This document shows positions 31,739 to 38,846 of a stretch of DNA of 44,978 nt, one piece after another (position 1 is the first letter of the stretch; every line of letters begins with the position of its first letter). The DNA is from a virus. The position numbers and the translations under genes were made by a program. The stretch is from positions 1-44,978 of the IMG/VR virus record IMGVR_UViG_3300033182_000753. The stretch is one strand, 5' to 3'. The notes below the pieces were generated by a model. That model ran no database searches. It saw only the letters and a list, made by a program, of their open reading frames with translations, and had not been told where the DNA came from.

Positions 31739-31949
31739 ATTTCTTCTCAAATTGTAAACGCAGGTATGTCTTACGACTCACTGCAAAAAAGAACATTATA
31801 CCTGTTTGTGCTATCATTGTAACTGTCGGTCCCCACATAAACTCGAAGGCATAATATAAAATTATCCAACTCAAAGCTATGTTAAGTGGTGTAGCGAGTA
31901 CAGTATCAGTGACCGCCTCGATTACGGCTCTACGCACTCGTTCTGTCAT
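31713..31949 (-). CDS. Small membrane protein
   Basis: 78 residues: MTERVRRAVIEAVTDTVLATPLNIALSWIILYYAFEF and a second hydrophobic segment (VTMIAQTGIMFFFAV), then a basic tail. This EAVTDTVLAT opening is familiar from small conserved phage membrane proteins. Overlaps both neighbours. Function unknown. Confidence 0.65.
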   Translation of the reverse strand: MTERVRRAVIEAVTDTVLATPLNIALSWIILYYAFEFMWGPTVTMIAQTGIMFFFAVSRKTYLRLQFEKKYGSQQPRN

Positions 31950-32928
31950 ACTTGTTCGTCTTCAATGACCAGTTCTGCGGATATACCCAATCATACGGGA
32001 TCATTTTCGTTTGTTTCTTTTCACCGAGTTTCATCGACATGAACTTAAAGTGCATGCATAGTTTGTCTTCTAAGTTGAGATACTGATGAGTATGGATTGG
32101 ATTATTTGGATGATTCTTCAAGTAGTTCATATGTTCTACTTGCATCTCTGCCCACTTGTTCATAGGCACATATTCACCATACTCATCGATCTCATACTTC
32201 GACTTACTCATGAGATGAGGACAGTCAAACACTTGTGACAGACCATCGAAATAACCTGTACCACCATGCAAGAATGAATCGGGATCTACTAATTCGGGGT
32301 GTGACATTGCGATATGACGAGCAACATTCTTCGATGCATACATGGCATTTCGGAAACCGTAATCACGTACCATGATGATGTTCATTTTTTTGGCAAATTC
32401 CATCATTGTGAACGGCCGAATAGTCATTCGCTCAACAAACATCGATTCAATATCAAGAGCAATACGTCGTGGTGCTTCGATCAACCAATCTTTAACCTTC
32501 GTACCCTTTGGATAGTATATCTGAAACAGATCAGAACGTGCGTGGCGATAGTTAGAGAACCGTACCTTCATACCATCATAGCCATGATCACGCCATGCCC
32601 TGAACGTCTGCCAATGCTCGTTACTAAACGAAAACAGGACACATCCTTCGATTAATTTGGCACGATTAGTTTCTTGTGCCATTTCCTCAACGAAAGGACA
32701 TTCATGCCAGTGCAAGCGATGTGAAAATTGTTGGTAGTTATTCTTGAGTAGAAAATCTTGGCGCTCGTCATAGGCACGACAAAACTCGAAGAACTTATTC
32801 GTTCGAGCCTCTTGACACCAATCTTTCATCCAGCTTTCAGTTGGTTTGCCGTTCTTCAACTCTACATCGGCAATCTTTGGATATTGGATGTCGTGTTCGT
32901 GTTCACCCAGAAAATGTGTTAGACTCAT
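31930..32928 (-). CDS. HhH-type base-modification-like protein, paralogue 1
   Basis: 332 residues, assigned tentatively. The pattern LIEGCVLFSFSNEHWQTFRAW, then RPFTMMEFAKKM, NVARHIAMSHPELVDPDSFLHGGTGYFDGLSQVF, fits the layout of the DNA-glycosylase-fold 'alpha-glutamyl/putrescinyl thymine pyrophosphorylase' group, as I recall it. In that layout a helical YQxAxDI segment is followed by a GPGxxxGI loop. Its neighbour has the equivalent FQYAAVVADIADWYP ... GTNAIECISYL. I see no catalytic residue that proves this. The two genes overlap by 4 nt and may form a complex. Confidence 0.35.
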   Translation of the reverse strand: MSLTHFLGEHEHDIQYPKIADVELKNGKPTESWMKDWCQEARTNKFFEFCRAYDERQDFLLKNNYQQFSHRLHWHECPFVEEMAQETNRAKLIEGCVLFSFSNEHWQTFRAWRDHGYDGMKVRFSNYRHARSDLFQIYYPKGTKVKDWLIEAPRRIALDIESMFVERMTIRPFTMMEFAKKMNIIMVRDYGFRNAMYASKNVARHIAMSHPELVDPDSFLHGGTGYFDGLSQVFDCPHLMSKSKYEIDEYGEYVPMNKWAEMQVEHMNYLKNHPNNPIHTHQYLNLEDKLCMHFKFMSMKLGEKKQTKMIPYDWVYPQNWSLKTNKYDRTSA

Positions 32929-34091
32929 CCGTATAATCGCTTGACTTGTCGTTTGTACTCATCTACCGACATTTCTGCCTTTTTCAATACGTAATCATCT
33001 GATGGATGACTAGTCATACCATTGAATGTATCGATCAATCCTAAATCTAACATTGCTTTCTGCCTACCATAAGGATGATCTTTGATTCCGTGAGAAGGCC
33101 ATAGATTATCAAAATCTAAGTGGTTATAATCTGGTCCAGGTCTAACGTATGACTCGATATATCTGATAAAATCACAACATACATCTTCGGCATTATATGG
33201 TACACTTTGTGTATCTTCATAAATCTTTGTCATCACAGCATCGAGGAATTGTTCCTTCTTCATCTTCTGTGTTGGATTTGCAAGATATGAAATACATTCT
33301 ATAGCATTTGTGCCATAGTAGAACATGCTTTCTAAATTTACATACTGTGGATACCAATCTGCAATATCTGCTACGACTGCTGCATATTGGAATTGGTACT
33401 TGCGTAATCCATTCTTGACATTCCACTCTAGCATAAACTCGCCAATCTCTCGTAGATCGCGTTTGCCACCAGATTCCAACCATTCTGCCAATTCCCTTGC
33501 CAAACGAGGCGCATACTCACCAAGAAAATAATCGCCACCTTTCTTGTAGTCACCTTTCGGTTTAGGAAATGCAGGAAATTGATAACCTACAGAAGTATAT
33601 ATCGGGGCAGGATAATGCTTCATCAGACCAACCATCTCTTCAATGTTTTTGCACTGATGCAAATTAAAGAGAATGGTGTTGTGGTAGCCTGAAGGTTTTT
33701 GTGCGTAGTTAATCGCAGAGCCAGTCACACGATGTAGAATAAAGATGTAGAGCCATTCGGGTAAACTAAAGTCAGCATGTTTGCCTGTCCAATCTTTCGC
33801 GACCTGCTCACGCTGGCGTGTCACCATACCAGCTTCCATCTTCTTCCAATATGGATGCTTATCAGTCCAACCATAGAACACATCATTGACGATCTGAGAG
33901 AAGCCTGCATACTTACGTTCAACTACATCATATAGTTCAACGTGTTCCATCAGATCATCACCCATATCACTGTCAGCATGTTTGATCATACCGTATGGTT
34001 CATGGTCTGCTACGTTACATTTCCACTGTTGCTCGATAGCTAGCTGATAGTAACGAAGAAACTCATCATAGTATTTTGTCGGTTCAATCAT
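32925..34091 (-). CDS. HhH-type base-modification-like protein, paralogue 2
   Basis: 388 residues. EWLYIFILHRVTGSAINYAQ, AFPKPKGDYKKGGDYFLGEYAPRLARELAEWL and KYQFQYAAVVADIADWYPQYVNLESMFYYGTNAIECISYL are the main blocks. The last resembles the YQIATDI ... GPGA core of amino-acid:DNA transferase-like (HhH) proteins. C-terminal HPSDDYVLKKAEMSVDEYKRQ is a charged tail. Stop overlaps the next start (ATGA). Tentative family call; confidence in the reading frame is high. Confidence 0.35.
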   Translation of the reverse strand: MIEPTKYYDEFLRYYQLAIEQQWKCNVADHEPYGMIKHADSDMGDDLMEHVELYDVVERKYAGFSQIVNDVFYGWTDKHPYWKKMEAGMVTRQREQVAKDWTGKHADFSLPEWLYIFILHRVTGSAINYAQKPSGYHNTILFNLHQCKNIEEMVGLMKHYPAPIYTSVGYQFPAFPKPKGDYKKGGDYFLGEYAPRLARELAEWLESGGKRDLREIGEFMLEWNVKNGLRKYQFQYAAVVADIADWYPQYVNLESMFYYGTNAIECISYLANPTQKMKKEQFLDAVMTKIYEDTQSVPYNAEDVCCDFIRYIESYVRPGPDYNHLDFDNLWPSHGIKDHPYGRQKAMLDLGLIDTFNGMTSHPSDDYVLKKAEMSVDEYKRQVKRLYG

Positions 34092-34164
34092 TCATATAAT
34101 CCTGTACTACTAGCCATACTACTATGATAACCAATCCAAGTACACCGAAAAATATTTCAATCAT
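34084..34164 (-). CDS. 26-residue single-span membrane microprotein
   Basis: MIEIFFGVLGLVIIVVWLVV is almost all membrane segment, followed by QDYMND. The start ATGA overlaps the upstream stop and the stop overlaps the downstream start (ATGATTGA), so it exactly bridges two genes. Very short; function unknown. Confidence 0.4.
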   Translation of the reverse strand: MIEIFFGVLGLVIIVVWLVVQDYMND

Positions 34165-34448
34165 ATACTCGCGACCATGTCATCGCCATAATCACTACGA
34201 ATCTTTTCAGCTTCTCGTCTATTCATATGATATTCTTTTGCATGCTGCTCAAATGTGTCCCACAGTTTATTAAACCTGACTTCGTAAACTTCTTTAAGAC
34301 CTAAATACTTGTTCATCAATGCATCACATACTTTGGGATCCATGCCTGCCCAATCCTTAGAATCAACAAAGTATTCTGTAATCATATCAATATCATCTAT
34401 GATATTCCAGCACTTCATGATTTCTTGTTCTAAATCATATATCTTCAT
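34161..34448 (-). CDS. Conserved small phage protein
   Basis: 95 residues from ATG 34448 (TAGGTGG upstream). KIYDLEQEIMKCWNIIDDIDMITEYFVDS is a familiar opening of a conserved T4-like phage protein. Helical and acidic; role unknown. Confidence 0.65.
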   Translation of the reverse strand: MKIYDLEQEIMKCWNIIDDIDMITEYFVDSKDWAGMDPKVCDALMNKYLGLKEVYEVRFNKLWDTFEQHAKEYHMNRREAEKIRSDYGDDMVASI

Positions 34449-34716
34449 TACACCACCTAATCTTTCTGTCACACTCTTGTTCATACTGTGCGATAATATC
34501 ATCAAACTGCCACAGTTCGTGGGTCTTAAAATCATCTAGCCAACCACCAAAGTCGTTCCAATCCTCACTGTGCATGGGCGACAACCCGTACTCTATAGGA
34601 TAATGTTCACCTGGCACACCGTAAATGTCGATACGACCAGCACTCCAACAATCACCGTGTTCTTCAATCCACTTTTGATTGATTGGGCCCATCCAGTTTG
34701 TGCTATATGATATCAT
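34435..34716 (-). CDS. Conserved small phage protein
   Basis: 93 residues from ATG 34716 (GGAAAGG upstream). ISYSTNWMGPINQKWIEEHG is the beginning of a family present in many T4-like phages; CWSAGRIDIYGVPG and SEDWNDFGGWLDDF follow. Function unknown. Confidence 0.7.
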   Translation of the reverse strand: MISYSTNWMGPINQKWIEEHGDCWSAGRIDIYGVPGEHYPIEYGLSPMHSEDWNDFGGWLDDFKTHELWQFDDIIAQYEQECDRKIRWCNEDI

Positions 34717-34928
34717 TCGCCTTTCCAGTTCATCAATACCTGCAACAATTCCCACTCACCGTTACTCAAACTGAACCGCTCCATACCACGTTTACGGTCA
34801 ATCAAAATATCGTAACCTTCACCGTTGCTCCATTCAGTGACTTCCATGTAGTCATGGTCACCACTGTGCATACAGTAGTCTTTGAGTTCACCAATTACTG
34901 CTCTACGATTATTGACTTCGATTTTCAT
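34713..34928 (-). CDS. Conserved small phage protein
   Basis: 71 residues from ATG 34928 (AAGG upstream; a GTG one codon earlier is possible). DYMEVTEWSNGEGYDILIDRKRGMERFSLSNGEWELLQVL looks like a small beta-rich protein. Coupled to its neighbours, unrecognised. Confidence 0.6.
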   Translation of the reverse strand: MKIEVNNRRAVIGELKDYCMHSGDHDYMEVTEWSNGEGYDILIDRKRGMERFSLSNGEWELLQVLMNWKGE

Positions 34929-35181
34929 CACTCAACCTTTCAAGTTGGGTTCGTGCATAGTAAGCCATTTGCTCTAGACTCTTCACAAATGCCTCTGCAT
35001 CATCATAGTCTACCTTAAGAATTACGCCGCTAAGGGTGTACGACTCTAATGTCCGATCGACCAACTTTTCGTAGGGTACTGTCTCTTCGTGTACGGGTTC
35101 ACCGCTATTGTTAAACCATAGCGTAGATGAAACTTCGTCTTCGCTCAACCATATGTCAATATCAATATCAATTTTACTCAT
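34909..35181 (-). CDS. Acidic small hypothetical protein
   Basis: 90 residues, acidic, beta strands first (IDIDIDIWLSEDEVSSTLWF), then a helical end (AEAFVKSLEQMAYYARTQLERL). AGGAGG upstream. Unrecognised. Confidence 0.6.
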   Translation of the reverse strand: MSKIDIDIDIWLSEDEVSSTLWFNNSGEPVHEETVPYEKLVDRTLESYTLSGVILKVDYDDAEAFVKSLEQMAYYARTQLERLSDENRSQ

Positions 35182-35236
35182 TACAAATCCTCCTTCTAAT
35201 TTGATCTAATCGTTCGAGAAGTTCTTTTTTTGTCAC
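35174..35236 (-). CDS. Possible 20-residue coupled microprotein
   Basis: GTG-started frame (VTKKELLERLDQIRRRICNE) whose start overlaps the phosphoesterase stop and whose stop overlaps the next ATG. It fills the 51-nt gap exactly but is too short to be sure. It also contains the next gene's AGGAGG. Confidence 0.25.
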   Translation of the reverse strand: MTKKELLERLDQIRRRICNE

Positions 35237-35748
35237 TCATAACTACGCCACCCTGCTTTGATCAATTGAAAATTGATTGGTTTGTAGTCCACGTTCTCAC
35301 AACACACGTTGATGTAGTTATCATCAGGCACAGTAGCGAAGTGAACGTGACCGTGAATATTCGGTTTGCCTCGCAACTCCAATGGATGAATCGGGGGGTG
35401 AGTCAACCAGAATCCACCGATCTTGAACATGCTGCCAACTTTGTGAAACAATCCCATGTTGATCATCGTCTTCAACAAATCTTTACGTTCGGTGGTGTCA
35501 GTGTCGTGGTTGCCAGGAATAAAGTTCAAGTGATGTACTCTTTTAGAGATCGCTTTCGCATATTCGATAGTATGTTCTTGAAAGAAACAATCTCCTAACA
35601 TCCACAAGATGTCACGCTTCTTTACGGTATCTAAAATATTCTTCAATATGAACTGATCGTGCTCTTCCATTGAAGAGAACTGTTTACGATAATAGCAAAT
35701 ACCCTTGTGACCGAAATGTGTATCACTGATTATATAAACTACACTCAT
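35233..35748 (-). CDS. Calcineurin-like metallophosphoesterase
   Basis: 171 residues from ATG 35748 (GGAGG seven nt upstream). All metal motifs are in order: ISDTHFGH (D-x-H), MLGDCF (GD), FIPGNHD (GNHD), WLTHPP (H) and IHGHVHF (GHxH). Small cytoplasmic phosphoesterases of this type act on nucleotides, phosphodiesters or phosphoproteins. The substrate is unknown. Confidence 0.88.
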   Translation of the reverse strand: MSVVYIISDTHFGHKGICYYRKQFSSMEEHDQFILKNILDTVKKRDILWMLGDCFFQEHTIEYAKAISKRVHHLNFIPGNHDTDTTERKDLLKTMINMGLFHKVGSMFKIGGFWLTHPPIHPLELRGKPNIHGHVHFATVPDDNYINVCCENVDYKPINFQLIKAGWRSYE

Positions 35749-35851
35749 CACTTAACCTCCAGTCTGCTAACACCTTGTAGATAGGATAGGTTCCTTTGTC
35801 TGCTTTCAGTTTTAGCACTACCCAATTATTGGGATAATATTCACTCATCAT
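35723..35851 (-). CDS. Shortened conserved phage protein
   Basis: 42 residues. MSEYYPNNWVVLKLKADKGTYPIYKVLADW matches the N-terminal part of a small conserved phage protein, but the usual Gly-rich ending (as I remember it, YKVLGGWSGGYL...) is replaced by RLSDECSLYNQ inside the phosphoesterase gene. Start overlaps the upstream stop (TAATG). Possibly truncated by rearrangement. Confidence 0.5.
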   Translation of the reverse strand: MMSEYYPNNWVVLKLKADKGTYPIYKVLADWRLSDECSLYNQ

Positions 35852-36555
35852 TACCAATCTACCAAATGAAAGTGTTTCTCATATACATGTAAATTCTGTA
35901 CTTGCCAAAAGATAGCACCGACTTCTACATGATCAAAGTTCTTATGATTGTATCCTTCAACTAGCTGTTCGAGGATGTGCTTTTGCCATGCGTAGTCATT
36001 TCTGTAACCGAAAATGACGTCATTGGAACGCATTTGTACACAGCAGTGGAGCTTATCCCCTCGGATATAGTAGGTGACGGCGTTCGTACATATGAAATCA
36101 CTTTTACCATTTTCATTGTACTCGGTCCAGATGCTTGGTCGGTTGTAGACCATACATGCTCGGCGGGTATCTCGATTTGCCAAGAGTTCGGCCAAACATC
36201 GTTTGTATTGCTCGTAGTATTGCTCGGAAAAGATAATACGTCCATAGTTCGAATTGATTTCTCCATGATAGTTAGCGGCATATTGCCATGCTTTTGGTGG
36301 TTTTTTAGGATCACCGTTCTCATCGTAGATACCAGTATAGATATCATTGATGTTGTTTGATCCTTTGAAATACCAATCGATCTCGGCTTGAATGTACTCT
36401 TGATTTGGTTCACCGAAGATTGCAGGTTCATCGGCTAAAAACGAGGCACCGATCAACTCGATAGTCTTACCACCAAGTCGATCTTCAACAAAATCACCTG
36501 CGCGCATTCGATCAATGAATGCACGTCGAATATGTTTAGTCGTCTGTTGAATCAT
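35851..36555 (-). CDS. 42: dCMP hydroxymethylase-like enzyme (thymidylate synthase superfamily)
   Basis: 234 residues. NRDTRRACMVYNRPSIW, DFICTNAVTYYIRGDKLHCCVQMRSNDVIFGYRNDYAW and IFWQVQNLHVYEKHF are the thymidylate-synthase superfamily blocks. The nucleophile is C156. The residue 31 positions later, where thymidylate synthases have Asn, is Asp (D187, in FGYRND). T4 gp42 has the same pair, Cys148 and Asp179, also 31 apart, and that Asp selects dCMP. So the product is predicted to make hydroxymethyl-dCMP for cytosine-modified phage DNA. Start overlaps the Nmad1-like gene. Confidence 0.8.
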   Translation of the reverse strand: MIQQTTKHIRRAFIDRMRAGDFVEDRLGGKTIELIGASFLADEPAIFGEPNQEYIQAEIDWYFKGSNNINDIYTGIYDENGDPKKPPKAWQYAANYHGEINSNYGRIIFSEQYYEQYKRCLAELLANRDTRRACMVYNRPSIWTEYNENGKSDFICTNAVTYYIRGDKLHCCVQMRSNDVIFGYRNDYAWQKHILEQLVEGYNHKNFDHVEVGAIFWQVQNLHVYEKHFHLVDW

Positions 36556-36883
36556 CTTTCACCCTGTTCAAAAAATCACGGTCTGCCCATTGGCCATCCA
36601 TCTTACCACGCATATACGATACTACGAACGATGCATAGTTGATCAAGTCTTTAGCCGAATCTTCGAGTGATTCGAAGTTAGGCTCATATTCAGGATCATG
36701 CTCGCTAGCTTCGATGACTGATTGCATACGAAGAACTTTAGCGTAGATAAGATCGACTATAGTAGCAACGCCACGAGGATAGTAATCTGCTTGACGAATG
36801 CGTGAGTGGTCATTCTGATAGTCGTTAGACTTTTTGACTTGCACTTCTGCACATTCTTGCAGGACTTTAAGAGATTCTTTCAT
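36536..36883 (-). CDS. Nmad1/DUF1599-like protein
   Basis: 115 residues, helical: VQVKKSNDYQND, then RGVATIVDLIYAKVLRMQSVIE and SLEDSAKDLINYASFVVSYM. It resembles DUF1599, a domain named for its association with nucleotide modification. Directly upstream of, and overlapping, the gp42-like gene by 20 nt, which supports a shared pathway. Confidence 0.55.
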   Translation of the reverse strand: MKESLKVLQECAEVQVKKSNDYQNDHSRIRQADYYPRGVATIVDLIYAKVLRMQSVIEASEHDPEYEPNFESLEDSAKDLINYASFVVSYMRGKMDGQWADRDFLNRVKDDSTDD

Positions 36884-36892
36884 AGTACGTCC

Positions 36893-37297
36893 TTAGTCAG
36901 AAACATAAATTAATGGATTGAGTGTGGCTATAAGCATATGTTCTATTAGAACACGCTGTCGTTTATTTCGTGCATTAACATCACTAGATAAGATATATTC
37001 TACCACGTATCGTCTATTATGTACACCAGCAGCACGAAACTTTTTACCAGATGCTTCAGTCACCCAGTCTGGTTCACGAATTGATCTTTTATGATTTGCT
37101 ATTCTGCTTTTGATAGATCTACCAGTTTCACCAACATAATACGGGGCTCGTGTTTCGGCATCTCTGATTACATACATGCCGGGTTCGTGTGGTATATTTT
37201 TGTATCTAACATTTTTTTCATGAGCAGAAAATTCATCACCAACTCTCAATTGCAGAGTGTTTACATATTCTGCGCAATGTAGTTCAAACTCTTCCAC
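36893..37297 (-). CDS. GIY-YIG nuclease (free-standing, homing type)
   Basis: 134 residues reading from GTG 37297. PGMYVIRDAETRAPYYVGETGRSIKSRIANHKRS is the GIY-YIG core (G-M-Y ... Y-V-G, R and later Glu in IEHMLIATLNPL). Intron-less homing endonucleases of this kind are common between T4-like phage genes. It overlaps the metallopeptidase stop. Confidence 0.78.
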   Translation of the reverse strand: MEEFELHCAEYVNTLQLRVGDEFSAHEKNVRYKNIPHEPGMYVIRDAETRAPYYVGETGRSIKSRIANHKRSIREPDWVTEASGKKFRAAGVHNRRYVVEYILSSDVNARNKRQRVLIEHMLIATLNPLIYVSD

Positions 37298-37901
37298 GAA
37301 TTTCTTCCATTCGCTTGTAAGATTTGTACCATGATTCTGGTGAACGGGGTTGCGGCATAGACATCTTCAACTTCTTTTTCTTAAACGATGTTTTCAATTC
37401 TTTAGCAGCTGCCGTACCCATAAATCTAGATACTAATCTTACCAAATTTATACGGAATTGTACACCGTGATGCATAGCATTCGGTGTCTGATGTGCTAGT
37501 TCGTGAAGCAGAGTATACTCATTGAGACCAGAGTTGGCGAGCTTGATCTTGCCAGTCCAGTACGCCATACCAGCATATCGCTTCATACGACCAGTGTGTT
37601 CAAGAGACGTCGGCCGACCTTTTAGATCAGACCATAGCTTACTACTCGTGATCTGCTTCATGCGCTTCTCAGCTTCTCTGATGTCTTTGAACTTCTTGAT
37701 GTCTACCTTCTTTTGAAATGCCCATTCGGCGTCGTAGACTTTTTGCTTCTCGCTATCAATTGAAGCGACTTTGCCAGTACGATGAGGCCTTAGTTTTTTG
37801 AGCCAATAGGTTTCATACTTAAAAATCTCTTCTGCATCCATGCCGAGGCTTTTGCACTCGGCAACTGTTTCACTGGGTAGAGTGTAGCGATTTGACTTCA
37901 C
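37284..37901 (-). CDS. HExxH metallopeptidase-like protein
   Basis: 205 residues from GTG 37901, preceded by GGAGGAAGG. LLHELAHQTPNAMHHGVQF holds the zinc site (H133, E134, H137, then H144/H145), with a long basic N-terminus and a C-terminal basic helix. Minigluzincin-like; no signal peptide. Together with the gene at 24 kb the phage has two cytoplasmic HExxH proteins. Confidence 0.68.
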   Translation of the reverse strand: MKSNRYTLPSETVAECKSLGMDAEEIFKYETYWLKKLRPHRTGKVASIDSEKQKVYDAEWAFQKKVDIKKFKDIREAEKRMKQITSSKLWSDLKGRPTSLEHTGRMKRYAGMAYWTGKIKLANSGLNEYTLLHELAHQTPNAMHHGVQFRINLVRLVSRFMGTAAAKELKTSFKKKKLKMSMPQPRSPESWYKSYKRMEEIRGRV

Positions 37902-38086
37902 TAACCTTCCTCCAAGTAGAGTTCGACTTCCTCACAAGCTTCTTCGTAGCTCATGACTCGAGTTAGTTGAGCAACAACCTCTTTCTTGGTCCTAGCAAAA
38001 GGACCTTCTAAACTTTCGAGTTGGTCAAGAACCCACTCGCCCGTACGGCCGCGGCTGTACGGTTTACAAACATATACTTCACTCAT
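37901..38086 (-). CDS. Small acidic hypothetical protein
   Basis: 61 residues from ATG 38086 (GGGAG upstream). SEVYVCKPYSRGRTGEWVLDQL then an acidic helix (YEEACEEVELYLEEG). Unrecognised. Confidence 0.55.
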   Translation of the reverse strand: MSEVYVCKPYSRGRTGEWVLDQLESLEGPFARTKKEVVAQLTRVMSYEEACEEVELYLEEG

Positions 38087-38387
38087 ACTTATATCTCCCA
38101 TCATCATAGATATAGACGTCAAAACGCTGTGCGTTGGCGAGACCTCCTACGATATCGCCTGACCAATTATATCCTTTACCATTCACTTTTTCAATTGGCT
38201 CGCGGCCTTTGACAGCCACGCGCTTACACTTTTTGACCAAACCCCAATGACCTGCGTCTTCCCATTTGACGGCAGCGTTCAATACCTTGACACTACGTTT
38301 GATACTATTTAAAATTTCCATGTCAACGCATGACAGCGGATCTAATGAACACACGTAGCTTGTACTTTTGCGATCACGAATTTCCAT
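38079..38387 (-). CDS. Hypothetical protein
   Basis: 102 residues, basic (RSVKVLNAAVKWEDAGHWGLVKKCKRVAVKG), ending in a beta-like FDVYIYDDGRYKYE. No domain recognised; overlaps both neighbours. Confidence 0.55.
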   Translation of the reverse strand: MEIRDRKSTSYVCSLDPLSCVDMEILNSIKRSVKVLNAAVKWEDAGHWGLVKKCKRVAVKGREPIEKVNGKGYNWSGDIVGGLANAQRFDVYIYDDGRYKYE

Positions 38388-38683
38388 TAGAGTACCTTCA
38401 ATTTGTTGAAACCATTAATAGAAACTAACCAATATGCATGTTCACCATCATGAGTTTCGATGATATCACCAATACTCGTAGAGTGACCACGATCAATTCG
38501 AAGTACACGATCTTCGTCATCCCAATGATTGGTCAGAGCAAAGACGTGGTTCAAGTCGTCAGCGTCTACACGAAAGACTGGAGTGTAGTGCTCGAAGTCA
38601 CCTGGCAAATAGTTATCGTTGAACGCGATACGTGAAGGTGCTTCTCGCTTGTTTTGAACCTGATGAACGGTGAAAGTTGCCAT
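38387..38683 (-). CDS. Hypothetical early-type protein
   Basis: 98 residues from ATG 38683 (AGGAAAAAAGCT upstream). FEHYTPVFRVDADDLNHVFALTNHWDDEDRV is the core; HGEHAYWLVSINGF ends it. First gene after the promoter in block B, so probably expressed at once after infection. Unrecognised. Confidence 0.6.
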   Translation of the reverse strand: MATFTVHQVQNKREAPSRIAFNDNYLPGDFEHYTPVFRVDADDLNHVFALTNHWDDEDRVLRIDRGHSTSIGDIIETHDGEHAYWLVSINGFNKLKVL

Positions 38684-38717
38684 AGCTTTTTTCCTGTGTT
38701 TTTCCATTTGACAAGAG

Positions 38718-38842
38718 CCATTATACAGCAGGCACCGGGAAAGTACATCTCTAAGTCTTTGATTTTGTTAGACTTTTGGGACGTACCTAAGTTATTGATT
38801 TTGTTAGAGATTTTTTTAGACTATTTTTGTATAATATTTACA
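38718..38842 (-). repeat. 125-bp regulatory block, copy B
   Basis: Second copy of the block at 16100-16224, same length and orientation, about 82% identical by hand. Holds the promoter, the AAGTCT-N11-AGACTT palindrome (38753-38775) and a half-copy 36 nt further on (AAGTTATTGATTTTG). It is the only content of the 38684-38846 gap. Confidence 0.85.
38720..38747 (-). promoter_or_regulatory. Promoter candidate in block B
   Basis: TGTAC (38747-38743), 17-nt spacer, TATAAT (38725-38720) followed by GG. Drives the 38.7 kb small-gene cluster. Confidence 0.75.
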
Positions 38843-38846
38843 TTTT

